DNA of 64,000 bases, taken from the NCBI GenBank assembly GCA_963970005.1, contig CAXAMN010003113.1, positions 1,516,640 to 1,580,639 on the forward strand. The letters run 5' to 3'. The notes below the pieces were generated by a model. It did not search any database and was not told the origin of the DNA. It worked only from the letters and a program-made list of their open reading frames with translations. This stretch comes from Durusdinium trenchii. Its lineage: Eukaryota > Sar > Dinophyceae > Suessiales > Symbiodiniaceae. Each line of letters opens with the position of its first letter. Positions within the stretch are counted from its first letter, which is position 1. A program made the translations under genes and the position numbers. This document shows, piece by piece, positions 43,638-53,826 of the stretch.

Positions 43638-44030
43638 TCAAGCGTGAGTAATTAATTTTGCCGTCTGAGGTTTGCATGTCACCGCAATATCACAAAATAA
43701 TGGAAGATTTCTCAAAGCAAAGCCAAGACTCTTCAACGCTTTCTGCCGATACGACAGCCCAGCGTCTGCAGGATCATCGGGCTCTTCGGAAGGCACAACC
43801 TGCCCAAAAACCGGCCTAGGCACCGGCCCAGTCGCCGGCTCTGGTACAGGCCCATCACTCCTCGAAGCCTGTGAGGATGACTCGCTGAAGGCTTCGGTGA
43901 AGCCGCGGCCTTCCCGCCTGGCTTCGACGCCGGCTTGGCCTTTCTGCTCGGCTTGTTGATCAAGATGAGCTTGACGGGAAGCTTCGGTGCCATGATCCGA
44001 ACAGATACTTTACTTGATCTTTGCCGCCTC
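43638..44030 (-). CDS. Possible exon, charged/Pro-rich unrecognised protein
   Basis: One minus-strand frame is open from about 44030 to the stop at 43638 without an early ATG. It reads EASRQAHLDQQAEQKGQAGV, EARREGRGFTEAFSESSSQA, DGPVPEPATGPVPRPVFGQV and EEPDDPADAGLSYRQKALKS. Composition (Ala, Glu, Gln, Pro, Ser) and GC-rich third positions look coding. A second frame on the same strand (MAPKLPVKLILINKPSRKAK from 43993) is also open here. Not recognised. It may be an exon of a separate gene, or a coding fragment of a retroelement. Confidence 0.4.
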
Positions 44031-44700
44031 CCGCGGCCTCCCAGCCGAAGCTTCCGGTGGATGCAATCACGCACAATCAGCGCAATCAGAATCCATCAAT
44101 CGATCAATCAAATCAATCATTCAATTACTCAATACGAAAGTATCGTCACAGTGAATCAATTCAATCTATCACATTATCACTATTCATCAAACAAATCCAA
44201 CAATCAGTCCACGCACGTGAGATCCCAAACAAAGTGTAAACGATGCTGGTCCAACCTTGAAGATCATCAGCTAATGCCCAACAGTCGCCATCGCAAGCCT
44301 CCAGTGAACGATCAAACACTTCATGTCCTCCTTCCCACAAATTTTCAACAAAGCTGGGCTTTGGAATTCAAATGGGAATGGCCAGCAGATTCGAACCAAT
44401 CGACAAATCAGTCATTAAATTTGATTGCTTATTACTTTAAATAATATGTCTTGTAGCTTGCTATATTTGGAACCAAGCTGTGGCTGAAAAAACCAGGTGC
44501 CCATTACTCTAACCCTCGCCTCAGGACTGCTTGTCCAATTGAGGCTCACGCTTTTAGGAGAAAACCACTCAGCACCTGGCTGGGCGGGCTTGCAAAAGTG
44601 CTGCAGCGGTCCGTATGTAACAAAGTACGATGACATGAAGCTGAACATCTTGGCATCACTTCATCAAAAAACAAAACTATCATGTTACGAACGCAATTGA

Positions 44701-44773
44701 ATGCAACCCAAACTGATTTATCCGACCGATTCCTGATCGCAACCCAAACTGATTTATCCGACCGGTTCCTCAT
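44701..44773. repeat. 36-bp direct duplication
   Basis: CAACCCAAACTGATTTATCC then GACCG[A/G]TTCCTGATCG occurs twice head-to-tail. 36 is a multiple of three, so a minus-strand frame carries the peptide RNRSDKSVWVAI/F twice. No gene context was identified. Confidence 0.85.
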
Positions 44774-44886
44774 CGTTGAAGGGGTCGTTCTAAGATTCAA
44801 TGCCTGTTCTACGCAATTCCTAAGCTTGTCCAACTAAAGGACAAAATTCATGCCAATGCCATGCTTCGTGGCCGGCTTGGGGTCAA

Positions 44887-45123
44887 TCAGACCAAGACAA
44901 ATCCATCTTCATCATCGGCTGGCTGCTCATGAGCCTGCTCATCTTCTGCTTGTCCTGGCCCTGCTGATGCTGGTGCTTCGCCTGCTGGAGAGGCTGCTGA
45001 CGGCTGCGAGGTCATTGGCCCTTCATTTGCCACCTGCGTGGCTCCCAACCCGAAGGAATCACCCTTTCCATTCAGGGCGGAAGTAGCGTGGGCGGTGGAA
45101 GCAAGAAGAACTCGTCCAAACAC
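44887..45123 (-). CDS. Possible terminal exon, acidic unrecognised protein
   Basis: The minus strand reads ALNGKGDSFGLGATQVANEG, PMTSQPSAASPAGEAPASAG and EDEQAHEQPADDEDGFVLV, then TGA at 44887. Ala/Pro/Glu/Gln-rich with an acidic end, typical of a disordered C-terminal tail. The natural stop and GC-rich composition favour a last exon. The partner exons upstream were not found. Confidence 0.4.
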   Translation of the reverse strand: MFGRVLLASTAHATSALNGKGDSFGLGATQVANEGPMTSQPSAASPAGEAPASAGPGQAEDEQAHEQPADDEDGFVLV

Positions 45124-47224
45124 CCCATCAGTAGCATTGAACGATGCTGCTCGCAGAAGACCTTGGGCCGAGCTTCAAACCTTCAAACCTTGAGAAAAAT
45201 GTAAAAGGTTGAACTTCAATTGTCGGGTGACCAGAAAATAGGTGAACCATTTACTCAAAACAGGCTAGGCTGCAATGTGCGGGGCACAGGTCAAGTCCAA
45301 CGTCCACACCAATCTCGGCAGCGCGTTTGCGCCAAAGCAGCAGGCCCAATTTTGGAACTCCAAGGAGTTTCCATCATCTGCCATGGGCCACTTGCCAACT
45401 GACCAAGTCGCTGGATTCTTGCTCTTTGTCAGCCTTCTAAAGGTGACTGGCCCTCCAGCGGCCGTGAAGATATCCGCCATAGCCGAGGCCCTCTGCAGAG
45501 AAGTCACTTCTTCCTGGTCAGACCCTTTCCGCTCACACAAATAGCACCATTCGTGCCACCGATTTCCACGGTGGTCTTTAAACTTCAAGATCCATGTCTT
45601 CTCACCAGCCTGGTGCACCTCCCCGTGAAGCTGTGGGTTCAGATGGATGTCCATGGCTTGGCTGGCAAGGTGAAGTTCGAAGAACTGTTCAGGTCAAAAA
45701 AGAAAATTGGTCAGTCAGGTCCGGTGAACACATTTCAAGATTTTACTGTGACGAGTTAATGTGTTCATTCATTGGTTGTCAGACTGAAGTCATAGTGCAA
45801 TGTACTACTCACCCAAGACCTGATGGCAAAGTGCCGAAGGAACTGTGAAAGAACACCAAGAGCACCATCCTGGCACCTCCAGTGTCCCAGTGTACCTGTC
45901 CCCACCCTGGCGCCTCCATGCACGAGCCCCAAGGTTGCTCGCCATGCCAGCCTTTGAAAAGATTCAAGTACAAAGTCCAAACAAATTCTATCAAATTCTC
46001 AAATTCTCAAACTTAAGTCAAATTCTCAAAGTCAAGTCAGAAATATTCAGAAATTCTAATTGACTATTAACTTTCTAGCATCCTATCAACTCAATTCCCA
46101 ATCCCGCCTCCAAGCGATACCAAGGCATGAAAACAGCAACGTTTGATCAAACTCGGACGCGCTGCAAAAGTGTAAGACCTATATATATGCTATGACTCCT
46201 GAATGTAATGTAATCTATAGCTTATATGTCAACGCACGGCCATATGAATGGCCAATCAGAAAGAAGCGCAAACAAAAGAAGCGCAAACCATCTCGCCTGA
46301 GGATGAAACACAGACATCGAAACACGCCATGTTCAGAAGACTCACCACAAGCGACTATACTTCAATGATCTTCAATGACACAATGAGATGTTCAATCTCC
46401 TCCGCCCCTGTCTGTACGGCGGTTCGGTCTGGGAGTTCACAGGTTCTTACGGACTCTGCCTTTCGTCTGGGTACCAAAGGCAGCCCCCCCAGAAAAAAAT
46501 ATTGACCAACTGAAGAAGCATGTCCAGTTCATTCCAGCTCAACCCTAGCCCTAGCCCCGTCAATCCCTTACAAAACCCTGGCTCTGGGACACCGCGAGTC
46601 ATGCTCACATGGATCACTCCCCGTCGCTTGGGTGCCGATGGTCTCCCGACCCCAGGTCACCCATGGACCGGTCGAGCATCACTGAAGTTGGCCGCAGGCA
46701 CGTGGGGGCACCCCAAGACCCAGTGCAGCGATGCAAGGCCATTACCTGGAGAGAATGAGTAGAGCAAGGGCCATTTCTGGATCCGAGTCACTCAAGATGA
46801 GGAGACCTGGACCTGGCTGTTTCTTGACCTGGACCGACCAACACCAGATCTTCAAACGAGACAAACACAAAATGTCTAACAGCCAATCGCCCGTCCATGG
46901 TGACTGATAATAAACCATGATAAACCATTCATCGAGGCACTCGATGATCAAAATACACTTCACATTACACATCTGTTCGACCTGGTGAGGAGCACCTCAT
47001 CACCTACGAATTCATCACCTCATACCTGAGACTCAAAATGATCCAATAGAGAGTTTCACTGCCAATTCTCCTGCGTTTCTGTTGCTTCAAGGGATGTGAG
47101 GTCAGGCTTGCACTGGCATCTACTCAATTCTTCAAAGGATTGCCAGTCCCCATGAGAACTGCCGTTCGGCATCCACGCTGGGGCTGGGATATGAACAAGG
47201 ATGCAAGGCTTGACCAAGGTGAGT
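45124..47224. other. Nothing firmly recognised
   Basis: The stretch 45265-45654 is open on both strands (minus: NRWHEWCYLCERKGSDQEEV), and neither reading could be assigned. AT-rich TCAAATTCTCAAA words repeat at 45985-46050. Confidence 0.3.
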
Positions 47225-47312
47225 GGATGCAAACGATGCCAACAAAGAACGGAGAAACTTCGACCGTGGAGTGCTGGCACGCATCAAACCCACCTTCACA
47301 AACTCTGTACTG
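47225..47312 (-). CDS. Possible exon of substrate-binding-like domain
   Basis: After CTGCTTGCAG the minus strand reads YRVCEGGFDACQHSTVEVSP. The Cys spacing and HS-T-V-E-V ending fit the piece expected soon after the exon at 47505, but the similarity is weak and the 3' border is not fixed. A good plus-strand donor (CAAG|GTGAGT at 47214-47223) raises the alternative that this area is transcribed the other way. Confidence 0.3.
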
Positions 47313-47419
47313 CAAGCAGGGGGAAACTTGAAAGCCCACACACTGAGCTGAACACTTTTCTGTTGTGGGTCGGAGCCCGCATCGCTTGGAGCGGCCAGGT
47401 CGCCGGTATGCTTCTGCAC

Positions 47420-47505
47420 CCAGTGGTAGCCAAGCACATCGGACACCAGAATGGCATAAATCTCTGACACTAAACGGCTGGAGGTCCAGTCGCCGACCTC
47501 ACCAT
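47420..47505 (-). CDS. Substrate-binding-like domain exon, N-terminal part
   Basis: After GGCGACAG the minus strand reads DGEVGDWTSSRLVSEIYAIL and VSDVLGYHW before a GT donor (CACTGG|GTGCAG). The pattern W.S..L......I....LGY resembles the first helix and strand of periplasmic quaternary-amine-binding domains (…VLGY). It is the most upstream exon I can place in the giant minus-strand gene; the signal peptide and true start were not found. Confidence 0.5.
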
Positions 47506-48959
47506 CTGTCGCCCGCACAGCAACGCAGAATCACCCGCATGCGCAGCAGCGGAAGATCGTCCAGGGTTGTCCATGCTGGATTACATGCGTCCCCGGAAGG
47601 TGACTGTGCTTAGGGCAGTCATCTGCGATGCACAAGTCATACAGTAGGGAGTGTGGTGGAGAATGGTGGGAGGTATTGTTTCAACGACCTTCATGCTCCA
47701 CGGCAATATGCAGGTTTTAAACAATCAACAATCAATTTGGCATTCTGCGGAATTCAGGAAGAAAAGCAGCAGGTGCCTGTCCAACAGTCACGTGTTCTCT
47801 CATGTTTCTGTGCAAACTTCCTCTTTCCTCTGCAGGTCTTATGAAGTCTTCACCCAGAGACAGCAATTCCGATCGGCATGGAGACGCCGTTGTAAGTGAT
47901 GTTGCGCCTCAAGAGAAGGCCAAGGCGTGAGCTTCCGTGAAGGACCGTTCTCTGACATCCCCAAAGATAGCTTTCTGGGGGCTGGGCTGTAAAGGTTCCA
48001 ACCAAAACGGTCCAAACATCATCATTCTCCCGTATTGGCTTTTCACACTCTCCCAGTATGTCGGCAGTGTGTCCATGTTGTCGCCAGTAATCTTCAGATT
48101 GGCTTCATTTGATATTATATGTGATTGTTTTGGCGACTCACGGCGCAAACTTTTCCAGATCTTCCTCTAGATTCTAGTTCAAGTCAGAAACCAAGGCGGT
48201 GCTGGTGCCGGGGGGACCTAATCAATGCCAAAAGATCTGGCAACTTCTGGCCTCTCATCTTCTGGAACGGCATCTGGAAGGCACGTTTTGCCATCTGATG
48301 AATAGCCACGTGCTGCACGTACACAGCAGCAATAGAACAATAATCGAAGCACCATAACCACCACCATCACCTGGTGGCGCACAACAGTTGCAAAAATAAA
48401 ACCCTCCAACAAACATGTGAGAAAATCCGACAAGTGACTCCCTGGACTTTCCTTCAGCAGTAAGCTGACACAATCCAAAAACATCGAAATGTGTAGAATT
48501 CGAACCGAACGGATGCGAACCGAGGACGCAGAGTTTGAAGAGACTTCCTGTGCCATTGAGACTTCCTGCGTTTGGTGTGAGACCCCAGCCGGCCTATGTC
48601 CAGCTGGCCTGCAGTGTTCGGCTCTCCACTGCAAGGGCTGGGCCGAAATGGCTGCTCTAACCGCAGTGCCGCAGGGCCCAGTAGTGAAGTGCCAGGGTGA
48701 TTGACATCTCGCATCCACTTAGTAAGAAGTCATCATCTTTCAAACCTGTGGGCTGAGAAGTTAGTTCAGGTTAGTCCCGAGTTCCGAGTAGTTTCCTCCT
48801 GTCACGTTGAGACAAAGCATCTCAAATATGTCATGATTTGTTCCTGGATCACATCCGCCACACACAACCCAGCCGTCCCAGTGGCCATACAACACCCAGC
48901 AATACTGTGTATGTATACATATACAACATATAAATACACACGTGGGCGCTTAAGAAAAG
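47506..48959. other. Unassigned, possible exon at 48218-48450 (minus)
   Basis: The minus-strand frame ends FLTCLLEGFIFATVVRHQVM, VVVMVLRLLFYCCCVRAARG and DGKTCLPDAVPEDERPEVAR before a stop at 48218: two hydrophobic helices and a polar tail. The plus strand at 48489-48704 is open too. No family recognised. Confidence 0.3.
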
Positions 48960-49160
48960 CAAGACACAGGCCAAGCCCACGGTGAAGGCCATGACACCTC
49001 CCACTTGGACTGACGGGTCGGTGGTGGAACTTTTCGGAACGAACACAGTGGAACACATCGAGTGGAGTCCCCGTTCTCGGGCGCAGAAAGCACCGTTTGT
49101 TTTCGGGAAGTCTGCGAGAGATTGATTGACTTGTGATTGAAGTCTCGGCAGCTTGACATT
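48960..49160 (-). CDS. Possible exon with one membrane segment
   Basis: The minus strand reads MNVKLPRLQSQVNQSLADFP, FCARERGLHSMCSTVFVPKS and VQVGGVMAFTVGLACVLLFL. The last piece is a good transmembrane helix of about 20 residues. The frame then enters sequence with TATACATATAC character, so the exon probably ends near 48950. Not linked to another exon with confidence. Confidence 0.33.
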
Positions 49161-49546
49161 CATGTCACGACGATTGCACATGTCTGCTATGGGACTGTCT
49201 GGAATGGCAAACCCAAGCTAAGAACACAACATGAGAGCCAAAGAGAGACAAAGACTGAGGGAAGCTTCCCAAAAAATCAAACACTGGAATACAAATCATT
49301 CTGATGTAGAAACGGATGGCTCCTGCTATCTGCTAAAATCCATGCCATTCACTCCCCTTCCATGATCCCGCCTAGGAAATAGATCAGCGAAGCCCAATAG
49401 GGCCAGGGTCCCGCACCCAAACGCTCCAAGTTCCGGAGGGCCTCGAGCGACGCCCAAAGCGAAGCATTTGGAACACCGAGCCGACCGGGACAACCTTCGA
49501 AGACCAAGACATCAGATGTCTGGCTGCTGTAGACTATACATACTTT

Positions 49547-49562
49547 TGAATCTTCTATTTGA
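49547..49562 (+). repeat. CTTCTATTTGAAG motif
   Basis: TCTTCTATTTGAAG is the arm sequence of the hairpin at 50761-50812, 1.2 kb away. Probably an end of the same dispersed element family. Confidence 0.4.
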
Positions 49563-49799
49563 AGTGGCTCGGGGTTTGGCCTCTCTCGGTTTTCACCAAC
49601 GTTGTGCCCGGAACTTGTTTTTTCCCGAATGCGTAGCGAAGGGTTCCCGTTTATAGTTGGGGGTCTCGGGGTTGGAGCTGTGTTTGCATGGCTTGCGTCG
49701 CGTCGTCGTCTCTCGTCGTTTGTCGTCGTCGTCGCGTCTCAAATTTGCTGCCATTGGGGAAAGCTTTTGCAAGTGACTTTGCATGGATGCGTCATACGT

Positions 49800-50380
49800 T
49801 AGTTTGCGCCGCTATTCCATTGTGATTTGCGTGACAATGACATGTCGCGCAAGAAACGTGATGCATTTCGCTGCACAGGCGCAGAGTTTTGTGAGATCTG
49901 CAGTTTGCTGCGCAGTTCCATTGGGATTAGCGTGTGGGAGAGTCGTGTTTTTGGGGTGTTGGATGTGGCCGTGCCATTGGGATTTGCGTTTCAGGGTGTG
50001 GCATCGAAGCTCGGTTTTCGTGACAAGTCTCAGCTGAAATGCCGATTTTGGTGGATGGCAGTGTGCTCAGAACGGGTCGAAATCATTCCAAACGTGTGGT
50101 GTGGTGCAAATGAAGCTCGCATGAGATGATATTGTCACTTTTCGCGGCAGGCGCAGGACTTTGCGCGGGTTTTGAGGCGTGGAAGTGCGATTCTCGTGGC
50201 AGGCGCAGGGAATCGTGAGGCAGCGAGGTGTGACGGAGGTGACATTTCGTGGCAGGCGCAGTAATTTGCGCGCGTTAGACGTGTGGACGCGGAAAGATTC
50301 GTGGCAGGCGCAGGGAATCGTGAGGTTGTGAGTTGTGGTAGAGGTGAATGTCGCTGTCACATTGGGATTGGCGTGTGAGC
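49800..50380 (-). repeat. Degenerate inverted copies of the 42-bp family and CCATTGGGATTAGCGTG units
   Basis: TTCGTGGCAGGCGCAG, the reverse complement of the 42-bp family core, recurs near 50128, 50188, 50248 and 50298. Interleaved are four variants of CCATTGGGATTAGCGTG (about 49815, 49917, 49973, 50357). A long-period, heavily mutated composite repeat. Open frames here are repeat by-products. Confidence 0.65.
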
Positions 50381-50483
50381 GGATGTTGTTTGGAGGGGCT
50401 GGCATCGCGAAACTGCTTGGCAGGGCTGCGTGATGTGTGTGCTCCGATGGGTGTTTCCGCTTGACTTTTGGAGGAAGTCTCAC

Positions 50484-50683
50484 AAGAGTGTCCCACAGGA
50501 GTGTCCTACAAGAGTGTCCCACAAGAGTGTCCCGCAAGAGTGTCCTATAAGAGTGTCCCACAAGAGTGTCCTACAAGAGTGTCCCACAAGAGTTTCCTAC
50601 AAGAGTTACAAGAGTGGCCCACAAGAGTGTCCTACAAGAGTGTCCCAGAAGAGTGTCCCACAAGAGTGTCCTACAAGAGTGTC
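50484..50683 (+). repeat. 13-bp tandem repeat (AAGAGTGTCCYAC)n
   Basis: About fifteen units of AAGAGTGTCCCAC/AAGAGTGTCCTAC run head-to-tail with few changes (one shortened unit near 50610). Because 13 is not a multiple of three, each frame cycles through the same 13-residue peptide (QECPTRVSYKSVP type), so two plus-strand frames are open across the array. Confidence 0.92.
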
Positions 50684-50760
50684 GTTTGGACATATGTAGT
50701 TTTTCGAACGTATTTGCATTCGGGTTCGTGGGTTCCATCTTGTTTTTTTCCACCTGACCT

Positions 50761-50812
50761 TCTTCTATTTGAAACCCTCCCGGCGGCAAACTTCCATACC
50801 CTTCAAATAGAA
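50761..50812. repeat. Hairpin-forming inverted repeat
   Basis: CTTCTATTTGAA and TTCAAATAGAAG form perfect 12-bp arms around a loop of about 28 bases that contains CTCCCGGCGGCAAACTTCC. Arm and loop sequences recur at 49547, 41866 and 63420, so this may be the most complete copy of a small mobile or structured element. Confidence 0.6.
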
Positions 50813-51180
50813 GATTGGCACAAGCAATTTTTTCTATAATAGATGTGCTTACTACAAAAGTACTGTATATATCCGCCGACCCCTGCCGAAGCAGGGGAGC
50901 GCGTCAGAGGAGGTATGCTTGCGCTATGCTTGCGCTACAACCTCAAACCCTGCGCCTATGCTTGCGCTATAACCTCAAACCCTGCGCCAGGCACCCCGGA
51001 GTTAGGGTCAGGTTAGCACCCCGCAGCTAGGGGCAGCGCCCAATTCGTGGCAGCTGCTGTCTTGACTTGAGGTCAAGGGGGGGGCGAAAGCTAGCGCTCC
51101 AGAATGGGAAAGTGGAGGGCAGCGAGGTAGGAAAAAACACGGCGCTCTTTGTGAAGAGTCCTTTATATGTGGCTCTTTGC

Positions 51181-51238
51181 CCGGATCCTCCTGCGAGAGA
51201 AGAGAGAGAAGAGAGACGGAAAGACGAGAGACCGAGAG

Positions 51239-51269
<31 letters not shown>

Positions 51270-51350
51270 TGAGAGAGATGAGAAAGAGATGAGAGAGATG
51301 AGAGAGACAGTGAGACAGTGAGAGAGTGAGAGTGAGAGTGAGCGAGTGCG
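51181..51350. repeat. GA-rich purine tract
   Basis: GAGAGAGA, GAGATGAGA and GTGAGAGTGAGA words in a single purine strand, leading towards G-rich DNA (AGGGGAGGTGGGG) that ends at the assembly gap. Confidence 0.88.
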
Positions 51351-51510
51351 GCCGCAAGATACGCAACGCTAACCGCATGCCAAAGAGCGACGACAGGACG
51401 GAGTCGAACTTGCGAAGAGGGAGGAGGGAGGGAAGATGGGAGGAAGACAAGGAGGAGGAGAGGAGAGGGGAGGTGGGGAGAGGGGAGGTGGGGAGAGGGG
51501 AGGGGGGGGG

Positions 51511-51610
51511 NNNNNNNNNNNNNNNNNNNNNNNNNNNNNNNNNNNNNNNNNNNNNNNNNNNNNNNNNNNNNNNNNNNNNNNNNNNNNNNNNNNNNNNNNN
51601 NNNNNNNNNN
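51511..51610. other. Assembly gap (100 N)
   Basis: Exactly 100 undetermined bases, preceded by a G9 run and followed by G5. The round number suggests a gap of unknown size; open frames crossing it are meaningless. Confidence 0.99.
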
Positions 51611-53826
51611 GGGGGTCTTCGACCTGAAAAAATCAGGGGTTAGGATTTGCACCCGGTCGAAAGAAACCTTGCTATCGCAAGAGTAACTCCAGCTAGCTTC
51701 GCTAGCTTTCGTGATTGAAAGTTTTTTATTGGTTCCGAAAGTGACGTTAGGACCGGCCGCACCCCAAACCCTCCGCCAGGTCAGGATAGCTGCCAGAGCC
51801 ATGGGGCCACGTCAAGGCTAGGGCCAGCTGGAACCATGTCACAGGAGAGCTGCCAGACCCCAGGTCAGGGCCAGAGGCCACGTCCCAACCTCAAACCCTG
51901 CGCCAGGTCAGGATAGCAGCCAGAGCCCACGGGCTAGCACCATGTCACAGGAGCACAGGAGAGCTGCCAGACCCCAGGTCAGGGCCAGAGGCCACGTCCC
52001 AACCTCAGTCAGACCCTGCGCCTATGCTTGCGCTATAACCTCAAACCCTGCGCCAGGCACCCCGGAGTTAGGGTCAGGTTAGCACCCCGCAGCGAGGGGC
52101 AGCGCCCAATTCGTGGCAGCTGCTGTCTTGATTGAAAGTTTTTATTATTGGTTCCGAAAGTGACGTTAGGACCGGCCGCACCCCAAACCCTCCGCCAGGT
52201 CAGGATAGCAGCCAGAGCCATGGGGCCACGTCAAGGCTAGGGCCAGCTGGAACCATGTCACAGGAGAGCTGCCAGACCCCAGGTCAGGGCCAGAGGCCAC
52301 GTCCCAACCTCAAACCCTGCGCCAGGTCAGGACAGCAGCCAGAGCCCACGGGCTAGCACCATGTCACAGGAGCACAGGAGAGCTGCCAGACCCCAGGTCA
52401 GGGCCAGAGGCCACGTCCCAACCTCAGTCAGAGCCCACGGGCTAGTAGGAGGAGCCATGTCAGGATAGCACCCAGGAGTTAGGGTCAGGTTAGCACCCCC
52501 ACGGGCTAGCACCATGTCACAGGAGCACAGGAGAGCTGCCAGACCCCAGGTCAGGGCCAGAGGCCACGTCCCAACCTCAAACCCTGCGCCAGGTCACCTA
52601 TGCTTGCGCTATAACCGCAAACCCTGCGCTAGGCACCCCGGAGTTAGGGTCAGGTTAGCACCCCGCAGCTAGGGGCAGCGCCCAATTCGTGGCAGCTGCT
52701 GTCTTGATTGAAAGTTTTTTATTGGTTCCGAAAGTGACGTTAGAACCGGCCGCACCCCAAACCCTCCGCCAGGTCAGGATAGCAGCCAGAGCCATGGGGC
52801 CACGTCAAGGCTAGGGCCAGCTGGACCCATGTCACTGGAGAGCTGCCAGACCCCAGGTCAGGGCCAGAGGCCACGTCCCAACCTCAAACCCTGCGCCAGG
52901 TCAGGATAGCAGCCAGAGCCCACGGGCTAGCACCATGTCACAGGAGCACAGGAGAGCTGCCAGACCCCAGGTCAGGGCCAGAGGCCACGTCCCAACCTCA
53001 GTCAGAGCCCACGGGCTAGTAGGAGGAGCCATGTCAGGATAGCACCCCGGAGTTAGGGTCAGGTTAGCAGACCCCAGGTCAGGGCCAGAGGCCACGTCCC
53101 AACCTCAAACCCTGCGCCAGGTCAGGATAGCAGTCAGAGCCCACGGGCTAGTAGCAGGAGCCATGTCAGGATAGCACCCCGGAGTTAGGGTCAGGTTAGC
53201 ACCCCGCAGCTAGGGGCAGTGCCGAATTCGTGGCAGCTGCTGTCTTGATTGAAAGTTTTTTATTGGTTCCGAAAGTGACGTTAGGACTGGCCGCACCCCA
53301 AACCCTCCGCCAGGTCAGGATAGCAGCCAGAGCCATGGGGCCACGTCAAGGCCAGGGCCAGCTGGAACCATGTCACAGGAGAGCTGCCAGACCCCAGGTC
53401 AGGGCCAGAGGCCACGTCCCAACCTCAAACCCTGCGCCAGGTCAGGATAGCAGTCCGAGCCCACGGGCTTGTAGCAGGAGCCATGTCAGGATAGCACCCC
53501 GGAGTTAGGGTCAGGATAGCACCCCGGAGCTAGGGGCAGCGCCCAAGCCTTAGCAGCTGCTGTCTTGATTGAAAGTTTTTTCTTGGCTCCGAAAGTGACG
53601 TTAGGACTGGCCCTGGTAGCTGCCAGAACCCAGGTCAGGGCCAGGGACCACGTCCGAAAGCAGCGGTAGGACTGGCCACGGGCACGCGCGCCACAGCAGC
53701 CAGCGTCAGGGGCCAAGGGCACCAACCAGGCTCAGGCATCGAGCTTCTGGCAACGCTGACTGGCTTCTCGCAGTGCTGTGTGTGTTGCGCTGTCGCAAGA
53801 CCGCGCGCATTCACTTCTCAAAGTCC

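Larger units (their letters stand above)
50880..53725. repeat. Large modular repeat (ACGTCCCAACCTCAAACCCTGCG and related modules)
   Basis: Several modules alternate in varying order. One is CTGCCAGACCCCAGGTCAGG plus GCCAGAGGCCACGTCCCAAC, about nine copies. One is GCAGCTGCTGTCTTGATTGA plus TATTGGTTCCGAAAGTGACG, about five full copies near 51710, 52115, 52690, 53233 and 53557. One is CACCCCGGAGTTAGGGTCAG. The last is TATGCTTGCGCTATAACCTC. Higher-order spacing is about 110-570 bases. No protein-like frame spans it. An assembly gap interrupts the block, so its true length is unknown. Confidence 0.9.

Noticed and set aside
48640..48660. Another relic spliced leader (GCAGCCATTTCGGCCCAG on the minus strand)
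   Set aside because: Several mismatches to the leader and no following open copy; it could be chance in GC-rich DNA.
50484..50683. CRISPR-like array
   Set aside because: Units are contiguous without spacers and the organism is eukaryotic. The same holds for the 42-bp and 61-bp arrays.
51008..51802. 264-codon open frame
   Set aside because: It reads through the 100-N gap and GA-rich repeats.
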